From: a bacterium
Lineage (GTDB): Bacteria; Margulisbacteria; Marinamargulisbacteria; JAAEMD01
DNA length: 17,306 bases
NCBI GenBank assembly: GCA_024225875.1
Contig: JAAEMD010000436.1
Location: 1 to 17,306, forward strand
Reading direction: 5' to 3'
The position numbers and the translations under genes were made by a program. The notes beneath the pieces were generated by a model. The model had not been told where the DNA came from and made no database searches. It was given only the letters and a program-made list of their open reading frames with translations. Below, piece after piece: positions 1 through 7,220 of the stretch (within the stretch, counting starts at the first letter, position 1; each line of letters starts with the position of its first letter).

Positions 1-144
1 CTTGCAGGCATTCTGAGTGAGTATATCAGCGATATAGAATTTCAGCACAGGTTATCATCAGAAATAATTACAGCCTTATCCAGTCATTTACATAAAAAAA
101 ATCTGTCACCTGACATTATTGCCAGACAGGAGGTTGACCTGTAA
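1..144 (+). CDS. C-terminal fragment of an unrecognised protein (5' truncated by the window edge)
   Basis: The frame is open from the first base and ends at TAA 142-144, giving the last 47 residues of a protein that begins outside the window. The fragment looks helical and polar (LAGILSEYISD near its start, ending in RQEVDL) and shows no motif I recognise. Its stop overlaps the next start by one base (TAATG), and the ribosome binding site of the next gene (AGGAGG, 128-133) lies inside this coding sequence. The two genes are therefore very likely translationally coupled and in one operon. Function unknown. Support for it being a real gene comes from the coupling and the absence of stops, not from homology. 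Confidence 0.6.
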   Translation, partial: LAGILSEYISDIEFQHRLSSEIITALSSHLHKKNLSPDIIARQEVDL

Positions 145-2258
145 TGATAAAATACACTGTTAATCTTGACCTTAAAAAACCTTCTAATATAAATAAAATA
201 GACAATTTGATTTCTGCTATAGAAAATACACTTTCTGATATAAGAGAGAACCCTGAGTTTAAAGATACTGGCAAAACAAAGCTGCCAGAAACCAGTGAAA
301 TTAAAGCATTAAAAGAGTTACAAGACTCTTTAATTAAAGAAAAAAGTAAACTCTTAGTTATTAAATCTGCTTTTGACACGGCCTTTAACTCAATCCATAA
401 TGAGATCAAACTCACTAAAAAGGACAGTCTGAATACAAAAAAGATAAAAGAAAACATAAAGATAATAGATGAGTTACTCGCTGAGTACAACATAAATAAT
501 GCAGTAAGACCGGAGTTTCAAAAGAAAGAGTGGCGTTCCTTTTTACAAAAAGGCACTGACTATTATGATATCCTGCACTCTATTAAACATAAACTGTTAA
601 TCAACCTGGACTTTATTCAAGACTTTACTTCTTTTCTAGAGTTTCTAGGCAGCGATATGTCTTCCGGTGTGCTGGACAACCCGTCAACCGAAACTGTTAA
701 CAAACGTATTAATTTAATAACAGAACTTCTTGATTCAAATCAAATATCAAAACCTGATAAACCTGTCTTTCACCGGCCCGAATACAAACCATTTCTACTA
801 AAAGGGCTACCAGCCAGACAAATACTTAACGACCTGAAATCTAACCTGTCAAACTTTACCAGCACAAAAATATTTAATCAGATTTTAGACTCTATTGCAG
901 CTCAGAACCCTGCCCTGCTTAAAAAGAAGGAATTAAAAAATAAAATTTCTGAAATAACAGATCTTATGTCAGATAAACCACAGCACCCAGCCCTGATAAA
1001 CAAACCAGAATTCAAGAATTTTTCAGCAAAAAACACCCTCTTGATACAAAAAGCCAGCGATCTGAAAGCTACTTTAAATAAAGCGCTTTTTTTATTTATT
1101 ATCAACGATATTATGGAGTCTCTTACTGAAATCAGCCTGGAAGATCTGCCTGTAAATCAACTGGGGTCTAATATAAACACAATAAATGACATTCTATCAG
1201 ACCATCCGAACCATCCTGACCTCTCATATTCTCAAGAATTTGTGGGATTTTTAAGCAAAGGTACTAAACACTTTTCAAAATTATCAGATTTAAAAAACAG
1301 CTTTATCAGAAGAAAGAAAAAAATTGAAGAGCTTAATAACCCTGAGACCTTCCATACTGCTTTTAATGATCTTTTAACCGAACTTAATATAGTTATCACA
1401 TCAAACAACACAATTAACCATATAGAAGATAACAGTACTTTAAGATCACACAACATCTTAAATAAAAAAATAAAAATCATTAGAGCTTTTACTGCAAACG
1501 ATCATTCAGCAAAAAACAAAGGATTTGGATTAGTTCTTAATAACTTTCCTTCTGAGAAGAGAACACTTTATAACATTTTAAATAATTTAGAAGAAATGCT
1601 TTTTCCTATTGAATTTAAAGATCTTCAAAAATCAATCAGCGCTAAAATTCGTCAGGGACATGATAAGCAAATCATCGCATATTTCTCACATAAAAAGACT
1701 GCTTCATTCAAAAAATATGAAAATTTACTCAATTCAACAGAAAAAACAATAATTAATTTCCAGGACAAGTTCCAGGAACTGCTTAACAAGCATAATACTA
1801 CTGAAGAAATAAAAGTAGATCATGCTTCACTGGATATATTGCTCGAAAATATAAGACAAAAAAAATATATCTTTTCAAAAATAAATGAATCAATAGAAAG
1901 TTTAAAGAATAATGACAGCCCAGAGGCAGAAAAAGCAGAAAAAGATCTTTTATTATTAAAAGATTATTTGTCAGAACTGATATATTCTTTTGAAAAGTCC
2001 ACAATTGGAGAAGCTGAGTCTCAAGTTGATGACGACCTGCTGGAAGCTTCTGTTGAATTAATAAAGAACCCGTTTGGAAAAATTATTGCCGGATCTTCTT
2101 CCGAAAATAAGATTGATAAAAGTCAAAACCCTTTTTATTCCAGAATACTTGAGTCCTATCCTTCTCTAAACCCTGAAGAATATCACCAGCTACTTGCAAA
2201 TATAAAAAAGGAATCAGATAATTTACCAGCTGTTACCAGTGATTTTATAAGCAACTGA
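144..2258 (+). CDS. Large helical protein with about 80-residue internal repeats, function unknown
   Basis: 704 residues with no signal peptide and no membrane segment, very rich in Lys, Glu, Asn, Ile and Leu, and almost all predicted helix. I do not recognise the family. Internal repetition is visible by eye. A signature of the form E-[FYW]-x-x-F-x-x-K-[GN]-[TL] recurs at residues 129, 213, 289 and 365. Each copy is preceded by a helix ending in a Leu/Ile/Met-rich DELL-like stretch and followed by a LKxxL helix, so the unit is 76-84 residues. Weaker copies appear to flank these, around 16-90 and 434-505. Residues 515-615 look like coiled coil, and the C-terminal 80 residues are Ser/Asn/Pro-rich and less ordered. 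The ATG overlaps the upstream stop and has AGGAGG 10 nt before it, so the start is secure. A repeat scaffold or surface-independent structural role is only an inference. Confidence 0.85.
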   Translation: MIKYTVNLDLKKPSNINKIDNLISAIENTLSDIRENPEFKDTGKTKLPETSEIKALKELQDSLIKEKSKLLVIKSAFDTAFNSIHNEIKLTKKDSLNTKKIKENIKIIDELLAEYNINNAVRPEFQKKEWRSFLQKGTDYYDILHSIKHKLLINLDFIQDFTSFLEFLGSDMSSGVLDNPSTETVNKRINLITELLDSNQISKPDKPVFHRPEYKPFLLKGLPARQILNDLKSNLSNFTSTKIFNQILDSIAAQNPALLKKKELKNKISEITDLMSDKPQHPALINKPEFKNFSAKNTLLIQKASDLKATLNKALFLFIINDIMESLTEISLEDLPVNQLGSNINTINDILSDHPNHPDLSYSQEFVGFLSKGTKHFSKLSDLKNSFIRRKKKIEELNNPETFHTAFNDLLTELNIVITSNNTINHIEDNSTLRSHNILNKKIKIIRAFTANDHSAKNKGFGLVLNNFPSEKRTLYNILNNLEEMLFPIEFKDLQKSISAKIRQGHDKQIIAYFSHKKTASFKKYENLLNSTEKTIINFQDKFQELLNKHNTTEEIKVDHASLDILLENIRQKKYIFSKINESIESLKNNDSPEAEKAEKDLLLLKDYLSELIYSFEKSTIGEAESQVDDDLLEASVELIKNPFGKIIAGSSSENKIDKSQNPFYSRILESYPSLNPEEYHQLLANIKKESDNLPAVTSDFISN

Positions 2259-2326
2259 TTTTTATTATAATAAAGTCGTTTTAAAAATTGTTTACATTTG
2301 TAGACTACAGAAACCAGGGAAAACAC

Positions 2327-3274
2327 ATGATAGACGAGTCATACCTGAAAGATTTAAATAGTGAAGAAGTTATGTTCGCAGCAAAGTTTCTGGAAGATAT
2401 CTTTTTACACAAAAAAACAAATATATCAATTACAAATCCTTCAGAAATACAAATAGTTTTTAAAGTACTCCGATCTATCGGACCTGTAAATACCAAAAAT
2501 GTTATTTTGTCTTTCCTCGATAGAAGTACTAAACTCAAAATATCAAACTTTATGGACGAATATGAGCTTTTACCGCTTTTCATCTATCATGGAGACACTA
2601 CATTTCTCTCTACAGTATTCAAAAACCTGAAAACTGATCTGCAAATTAAAATACTACGATCCATATATCAAAAAGAACCTGAAAAATATAAAATACTCAA
2701 AGGTATCTCCAGTAAAGATATCAAGTGTATAGGTGGCATTTTTATTCAAAAAAAAGAAAGCACCCCTGTCCTTATACAAAATGAAAAACAACACCTTCTA
2801 AATATGATACAGAATCCTGAGCTTTCTTTTGAGGATACAGCCTTTGCCGGCAGAAAACTTTTATCTGAATATGATATCGAGGATGTTAAAAATATTATTT
2901 TTGATATTGTATCAGAGTTCATTGCTCTTAAAATAAAAATTTCAAATCAAGAATCATTTATGATAAGTCTAAAATTTCTCTATCTTTTAGAGCCCTGCGT
3001 AAACCTGTTTCCAGACCTTAAAAACAGGATCATTGATATAACTGATAAAATTATCATTTCATTAAAATCACTGCCTAACGGCATGTGGATTGTAAAGATA
3101 CTAAATCAACTACCTGTTTATATGATTAACTATATATTAGCAGAACTTTTTTCTTATGAAAAAATTTCAAGTTTTGAGAAGCGCAATTTATATTGTAAAC
3201 TACTAAAAGAAGTAAAAAGTAATTTAGATCAGGAAAAAACCAGTAATTTATACTTTGCCTTTAGCCAGTTTTAG
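2327..3274 (+). CDS. Helical protein of unknown function, possibly HEAT-like
   Basis: 315 residues from the ATG at 2327, which has AGGGA (2316-2320) 6 nt upstream. A TTG at 2288 would add 13 residues but has no Shine-Dalgarno, so I prefer 2327. The protein has no signal peptide and no clear membrane segment. It is built of short amphipathic helices with Leu/Ile/Phe repeats, and phrases such as IVFKVLRSIGP and KILRSIYQKEP resemble HEAT-type alpha solenoids. No catalytic motif is visible. It follows the repeat protein after about 68 nt, a gap that contains a TATAAT hexamer (2266-2271) without a good -35 box. I do not recognise the family. Assignment to a solenoid fold is a guess from helix pattern only. 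Confidence 0.8.
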   Translation: MIDESYLKDLNSEEVMFAAKFLEDIFLHKKTNISITNPSEIQIVFKVLRSIGPVNTKNVILSFLDRSTKLKISNFMDEYELLPLFIYHGDTTFLSTVFKNLKTDLQIKILRSIYQKEPEKYKILKGISSKDIKCIGGIFIQKKESTPVLIQNEKQHLLNMIQNPELSFEDTAFAGRKLLSEYDIEDVKNIIFDIVSEFIALKIKISNQESFMISLKFLYLLEPCVNLFPDLKNRIIDITDKIIISLKSLPNGMWIVKILNQLPVYMINYILAELFSYEKISSFEKRNLYCKLLKEVKSNLDQEKTSNLYFAFSQF

Positions 3275-3303
3275 CTGTACTTTAAGAAAAAAGAGGTTAT
3301 ATA

Positions 3304-3615
3304 ATGATTGACTTTGCCCAGAATATTTTAGATGCTTTTCTGTCAAGCAAACTATTTATAGTTATTGGGGTGCTCATTGCTCTGCATATCCTCTCTATGA
3401 TAATAATTTCTTATATCAATAGCCTCAGAAAAAAAAAACAGATAAAAAATCTACAGGACACTTTAAGGCAGTCTGAAGACCGCATAGGTAATATACTGCA
3501 AAAAATGGCCCGGAACAGGGCAAGCCTGCTGGGCAACTTAGAAGATATTAATACATTATTAAATGAAAGCGATAAGAAGCTGACTCAAGATGAAAGTTCA
3601 GAACCAGATAAATAA
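3304..3615 (+). CDS. Small membrane-anchored coiled-coil protein, unknown function
   Basis: 103 residues. One strong hydrophobic segment at about residues 17-39 (core LFIVIGVLIALHILSMIII) is followed by a basic stop (RKKKQIK) and then a charged helical tail with heptad-like spacing. By the positive-inside rule the tail lies in the cytoplasm. The C-terminus is acidic and polar (DESSEPDK). The start has AGAGG (3292-3296) 7 nt upstream. The layout is that of a small bitopic membrane adaptor. The stop is 5 nt before the next start, which suggests that the two are co-translated. No family is recognised. Confidence 0.8.
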   Translation: MIDFAQNILDAFLSSKLFIVIGVLIALHILSMIIISYINSLRKKKQIKNLQDTLRQSEDRIGNILQKMARNRASLLGNLEDINTLLNESDKKLTQDESSEPDK

Positions 3616-3620
3616 TAAAA

Positions 3621-4304
3621 ATGAAAAAACCTTCTGATTTTAATACCGACTCTAACCCCACATTTAAATCTGAAGACTACTTTAGAAATCCTGAATCCGC
3701 AAAAAATTTAAATAACTTAACAAAAAAGATCGTTAATAAAGTCAGAAACTCCTCAAAACTAAATGAATTCAGTGAAGCAGAAAGCACTTTATATTTTACA
3801 GACCAGGAAACTGATATAGCGCCTGTAAACCTGAACAAACTTATTCCCCCTGTCTATGAACCCGGCACTTCAGTTATCAAGCATAAAACAGAGGCAAAAA
3901 CTCCACAAACCACTGCTGCTGACATTAAAAAGCCTTCAGTCGACACTATATCTACAGAGAATTTAAAAGAAGAAAAAACAGCCAGGCCTGAGGTATCATT
4001 TTCTACTGACTCTGTGACAGTCCAAAAAACAGCCCGGCTAAAAACAGACCTCCCTGCAGTAGCCGCAAAAAAAGAACAGCCTGATAAAGTCATGGAAAAG
4101 AAACCTGTCCCTAAAAAATCAAAGCCTAAAGCCGTTAATAAAGTATTGAGAGCAAAAAAAATAAGACAAAAGCCAGAAAAAAAACTAAAAAAAGCCCCTG
4201 AATTAAAACTAAAAACCGATCTCGACCTTGACAAAAAACTCAGAGAACGTGAAAAGAAAATACAGGATATTTTCCAGCAAAACAAACATGGCAGCATCAG
4301 CTAA
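3621..4304 (+). CDS. Lys/Pro-rich, probably disordered basic protein
   Basis: 227 residues of low complexity. Residues 1-80 are polar and Asn/Ser-rich, about 80-145 are Thr/Ala/Pro/Lys-rich, and about 145-205 are strongly basic with many KK, PK and KP pairs. A final charged helix runs from about 205 to 222 (DLDLDKKLREREKKIQDI). There is no signal peptide or membrane segment. The composition suggests a flexible linker or a nucleic-acid or acidic-surface-binding tail with a helical docking motif at the end, but no domain is recognised. No good Shine-Dalgarno precedes the ATG, and the upstream stop is only 5 nt away, so translation is probably coupled to the membrane coiled-coil gene. A shadow frame exists on the other strand, but the + frame fits the operon spacing and the codon use of its neighbours. 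Confidence 0.7.
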   Translation: MKKPSDFNTDSNPTFKSEDYFRNPESAKNLNNLTKKIVNKVRNSSKLNEFSEAESTLYFTDQETDIAPVNLNKLIPPVYEPGTSVIKHKTEAKTPQTTAADIKKPSVDTISTENLKEEKTARPEVSFSTDSVTVQKTARLKTDLPAVAAKKEQPDKVMEKKPVPKKSKPKAVNKVLRAKKIRQKPEKKLKKAPELKLKTDLDLDKKLREREKKIQDIFQQNKHGSIS

Positions 4305-4315
4305 AAGGGTATAAT

Positions 4316-5113
4316 ATGGAAGATTTAGAGTTTGCAAAACAACAACTTGCTATTCTCCAATATAATATAGAACAACTGAAATATACTAGAAAAGCCCGAA
4401 TAATATCAAGCTTGTTATTTGCTTCTTTTGCTCCATACTTTATTCTGCTCAGAAGCATTATATTTTTTACGTCTCTTGTATCTAAGAACATCTGGAAACG
4501 CTGCATATTCCGATACCTGCATCTTTTCTTTAAATTATATTTTTACTTTAAAGGCCTGGTATATTATAAAACCATAGATTTCCCTAAAAATGTTTCTCGA
4601 CCAACAATAATAATAACAACAAGACGAAATCCTGCCAGCCCTTTCTTTCTGTTTCACTTATTTGACTTTCCAGTAATAATACCTTTATCAAAGTACCTGA
4701 TGGCACCATGGAAAATACACTTCTTTCCTATGGCAATGAAAAATCTGTTTGAAACAGTTTCCTTTCCTGATATACCATTATCAGATAATTTATCAAACAT
4801 CGATAAATTACTGGAAGGCGGCTATCCTGTTATTGTACATATCAATCACCACTATATAGATCCCATCAGCACACGTACCCCTTATTTTTATAAAGAATTA
4901 AATACGCTCCTGGAAAAAAATGCTGATATATACTTTTTAAACTTGGACAATTACTGGCGTTATAAATTTTCAACAGTATATACAAAGAATATTATATCCT
5001 GCGATTTAATAAAAAAAGAAAAGCTGCTTGAAAACATACCAGCTAACAATATAAATGATCTTTATTTTAGAATAGCAAACTTCTTTGGCTTCACAGACTT
5101 TAAAGTTTTATGA
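4316..5113 (+). CDS. Membrane-associated protein with a possible degenerate PlsC-like acyltransferase domain
   Basis: 265 residues. An N-terminal charged helix (1-27) is followed by hydrophobic stretches at about 29-54 and 62-85, then a mixed domain. From residue 96 the layout recalls the lysophosphatidate acyltransferase (PlsC) fold: a hydrophobic strand TIIITTRRN (97-105), a second block near 118-150 (FPVIIPLSKYL, then FFPMAM and FETVSFP), and LLEGGYPVIVHIN (165-177), where PlsC enzymes have the G-x-x-x-x-x-FPEG block. The catalytic H-x4-D motif is not present where expected (TTRRNPASPFF instead). The resemblance is therefore only structural guesswork, and an inactive relative or an unrelated protein is equally possible. 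AAGGG (4305-4309) lies 6 nt before the ATG. It is the last gene of the unknown cluster, before the tRNA. Confidence 0.75.
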   Translation: MEDLEFAKQQLAILQYNIEQLKYTRKARIISSLLFASFAPYFILLRSIIFFTSLVSKNIWKRCIFRYLHLFFKLYFYFKGLVYYKTIDFPKNVSRPTIIITTRRNPASPFFLFHLFDFPVIIPLSKYLMAPWKIHFFPMAMKNLFETVSFPDIPLSDNLSNIDKLLEGGYPVIVHINHHYIDPISTRTPYFYKELNTLLEKNADIYFLNLDNYWRYKFSTVYTKNIISCDLIKKEKLLENIPANNINDLYFRIANFFGFTDFKVL

Positions 5114-5130
5114 TAAAATTTTTGGGGCTT

Positions 5131-5136
5131 TATAAT
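5131..5136 (+). promoter_or_regulatory. Candidate -10 box for tRNA-Gly (and perhaps tig)
   Basis: A perfect TATAAT lies 28 nt before the mature tRNA 5' end, which would give a leader of about 20 nt for RNase P to remove. There is no good -35 at the expected spacing. In such AT-rich DNA a single hexamer is weak evidence. Confidence 0.35.
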
Positions 5137-5164
5137 TATGCATATGTTATTTTTTGCATACTAT

Positions 5165-5240
5165 GCGGGGTTAGCTCAGTTGGTAGAGCGTCTGCTTGCC
5201 AAGCAGAAGGTCGCCAGTTCGAATCTGGTACCCCGCTCCA
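5165..5240 (+). tRNA. tRNA-Gly (anticodon GCC)
   Basis: A complete cloverleaf can be folded by hand. The acceptor stem GCGGGGT (5165-5171) pairs with ACCCCGC (5230-5236). The D arm is GCTC/GAGC. The anticodon stem TCTGC/GCAGA encloses the loop TTGCCAA with anticodon GCC at 5198-5200. The T arm GCCAG/CTGGT carries the loop TTCGAAT. The discriminator is T5237 and the CCA end is genomically encoded (5238-5240). It decodes GGC and GGU. No poly-T terminator separates it from tig 58 nt downstream, so a joint tRNA-mRNA transcript is plausible. Confidence 0.97.
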
Positions 5241-5278
5241 GATAAAAATATTATCTCCTGATTATTTCCTGACAGGAG
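5240..5278 (+). repeat. Two overlapping inverted repeats between tRNA-Gly and tig
   Basis: AGATAA (5240-5245) pairs with TTATCT (5251-5256). CTCCTG (5255-5260) pairs with CAGGAG (5273-5278). The two share 5255-5256, so both hairpins cannot form fully at once. They lie just upstream of the tig ribosome binding site (AAGGA, 5288-5292). A role in tRNA 3' processing or tig leader folding is inference. Confidence 0.4.
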
Positions 5279-5298
5279 CTTCAAGTTAAGGACTATTT

Positions 5299-6594
5299 AT
5301 GAAAATACTAAAATCAAAAAGAAAAGCAAATACATATTCCCTCGAAATCGAAGAGTCGCATGATGTTATGAACGATGCTGTTATGGAAGCATTTAAAAAA
5401 CTCTCTAAATCTGCAAAGATTCCTGGTTTCAGAAAAGGAAAGGTAACTCTAAAAATTTTTGAAAGTCATTACGGCAAAGATATTCTGATTCAAGAAGCAT
5501 TAATGGATATAGTAAACAACGCTTACATCGAAGCTATTAAAGAGCTGGATATACCTGTTATAGACCAGCCTAAAAATTTTGATCTGAAAGAATATAAAGA
5601 AGACAGCCCTATTTGTTTCTCCTGCGAAGTGGACGTTAAGCCTGAGGTTAAGCTCGGTAAATATAAAGGCATTAAAGCTGATCGACCATCAGATGTAATA
5701 AATGATACAAAGGTTGAAAATGCCGTTAATCAAGTTCTGGAGCAGCGTAGCAGTTATGAATTAATTGATCGAGAATGCCAGAAAGATGATATTGCCAGAT
5801 GCTCAATTGAAGCAAAAATAGACGATACTGTTTACGAACAATGGACTGGAAATAATATCGGGTTAAAGATCGGTGCTAATTCTTTTGGCGATGAAGTTGA
5901 TATACAGATAACCGGCATGAAAAAAGACGAGATCAAGTCTTTCAGCATAAAGTACCCGGCTGATTTTCATAATAAAGAAGTTGCTGACAAAGAAGTAAAC
6001 TTTAAGGTAACAGTTGAAGAACTAAGAGAAAAAAAATTACCTGAACTTACTGATGAGCTGGTTGCTTCCTTATCTAAATTCAAAACCATAGACGAATTTA
6101 AGGCTGATATCAGAACAAACCTGGAAACAGAGGCCACAAAACAAAGTGATGAACAAATGAAGTCATCTATACTGGAAAAAATATCAGCAAATGCCAGTGT
6201 GGATATTCAACAGGTTCTAATTGATCGAGAAATAGATTTTAATATCAGGCAGCTTGAAAATTCACTTACGCAGTCGAATTTCACATTAGATAAATATCTG
6301 GAAATAATAAAAAAAGATAAAAATCAGTTAAGAGACGAGTACACCGAACCTGCAGTAAAACGATTAAAAATCGACCTTATCCTTGAAGCTGTCAGCAAAA
6401 AAGAAAACCTTCAAGTAACTGATGATCAAATTGATGAAGAAATCAAAAAACTAGATCTTCCTGATATAAACACTGATGAGCAGATAGCCAGCTACAAACA
6501 GTCTTCAGACCTTGAAAATTTACGTTTTTCTCTTACTCAGCAAAAGACTCTAAACTTCTTAGTTGAAAATTCAAAAATCAATCAAATTAAGTAA
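5299..6594 (+). CDS. tig: Trigger factor, ribosome-bound chaperone and prolyl isomerase
   Basis: 431 residues, the family's usual length. Trigger factor docks at the ribosome exit tunnel and shields nascent chains. The N-terminal domain (1 to about 115) carries the ribosome-binding loop GFRKGK at residues 43-48. The FKBP-type PPIase domain spans roughly 162-241 (ITGMKKDEIKSFSIKYP, then VNFKVTVEELREKKLPELTD at its end). The rest is the helical C-terminal chaperone domain. AAGGA (5288-5292) is 6 nt before the ATG. The order tig-clpP-clpX is conserved in many bacteria and links folding of new chains to ATP-dependent degradation. The gap to clpP is 26 nt, so they are probably co-transcribed. Confidence 0.97.
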   Translation: MKILKSKRKANTYSLEIEESHDVMNDAVMEAFKKLSKSAKIPGFRKGKVTLKIFESHYGKDILIQEALMDIVNNAYIEAIKELDIPVIDQPKNFDLKEYKEDSPICFSCEVDVKPEVKLGKYKGIKADRPSDVINDTKVENAVNQVLEQRSSYELIDRECQKDDIARCSIEAKIDDTVYEQWTGNNIGLKIGANSFGDEVDIQITGMKKDEIKSFSIKYPADFHNKEVADKEVNFKVTVEELREKKLPELTDELVASLSKFKTIDEFKADIRTNLETEATKQSDEQMKSSILEKISANASVDIQQVLIDREIDFNIRQLENSLTQSNFTLDKYLEIIKKDKNQLRDEYTEPAVKRLKIDLILEAVSKKENLQVTDDQIDEEIKKLDLPDINTDEQIASYKQSSDLENLRFSLTQQKTLNFLVENSKINQIK

Positions 6595-6620
6595 CTATTT
6601 TTATTAAAAGGAGATAAATT

Positions 6621-7220
6621 ATGACATTAATACCTATGGTTGTTGAGCAAACGGGTCGAGGGGAACGATCTTACGATATATATTCCAGACTGCTAAAAGA
6701 AAGAATAATTTTTTTAACTGGAAGTATTGATGATACTGTAGCAAACACTGTAATAGCTCAGTTGTTATTTCTGGAAGCAGAAGACAGTGAGAAAGAAGCT
6801 TATATGTACATTAACAGCCCGGGAGGAGTTGTAACATCAGGACTTGCTATTTATGATACTATGCAATACTTAAAAACAAAAATATCCACTATCTGTTTAG
6901 GACAGGCTGCCTCAATGGGAGCTCTTTTACTGGCTGCCGGGGAAGACGGCAGAAGATATGCTCTGCCTCATTCCAGAATAATGATACATCAGCCTTTAGG
7001 TGGCGCTCAGGGACAGGCAACTGATATTGAGATTCAAACAAAAGAAATTTTAAGAATCAAGAAAATATTAAATAATATCCTGATAAAACATACCAGACAA
7101 AATAAAAAACAAATTGAAAAAGATACTGACAGAGACTTTTACCTTGACTCTAGTGATGCAGTAAAATATGGCTTGATAGACGAGGTTATAACTACATCTT
7201 TAACGAATAATGGTAAATGA
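6621..7220 (+). CDS. clpP: ClpP serine peptidase subunit
   Basis: 199 residues. ClpP forms the double-heptameric peptidase chamber fed by ClpX. The catalytic triad is visible: Ser98 in GQAASMGA, His123 in MIHQPLGG, and Asp172 in TDRDFYLDSSDA. The oxyanion and substrate-strand motif INSPGGVVTSG (64-74) is intact. The N-terminus starts directly with LIPMVVEQTGRGERSYDIYSRLL-type sequence, so any propeptide is very short. AAGGAG (6608-6613) precedes the ATG. Its last 11 nt overlap clpX, which predicts coupled translation and stoichiometric supply of the two partners. Confidence 0.98.
   Translation: MTLIPMVVEQTGRGERSYDIYSRLLKERIIFLTGSIDDTVANTVIAQLLFLEAEDSEKEAYMYINSPGGVVTSGLAIYDTMQYLKTKISTICLGQAASMGALLLAAGEDGRRYALPHSRIMIHQPLGGAQGQATDIEIQTKEILRIKKILNNILIKHTRQNKKQIEKDTDRDFYLDSSDAVKYGLIDEVITTSLTNNGK

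Noticed and set aside
2266..2271. TATAAT as a promoter for the 315-residue helical protein
   Set aside because: No -35 element at suitable spacing, and in this AT-rich DNA the hexamer is expected by chance. Kept only as a remark in the gene entry.
2288..2326. TTG start adding 13 residues to the helical protein
   Set aside because: No Shine-Dalgarno precedes it, while the ATG at 2327 has AGGGA at good spacing.
3854..4297. A 147-codon open frame on the minus strand opposite the Lys/Pro-rich gene
   Set aside because: It is a Phe/Ser-rich shadow generated by the lysine-rich + strand codons. It has no recognisable domain and would break an otherwise compact + strand operon.
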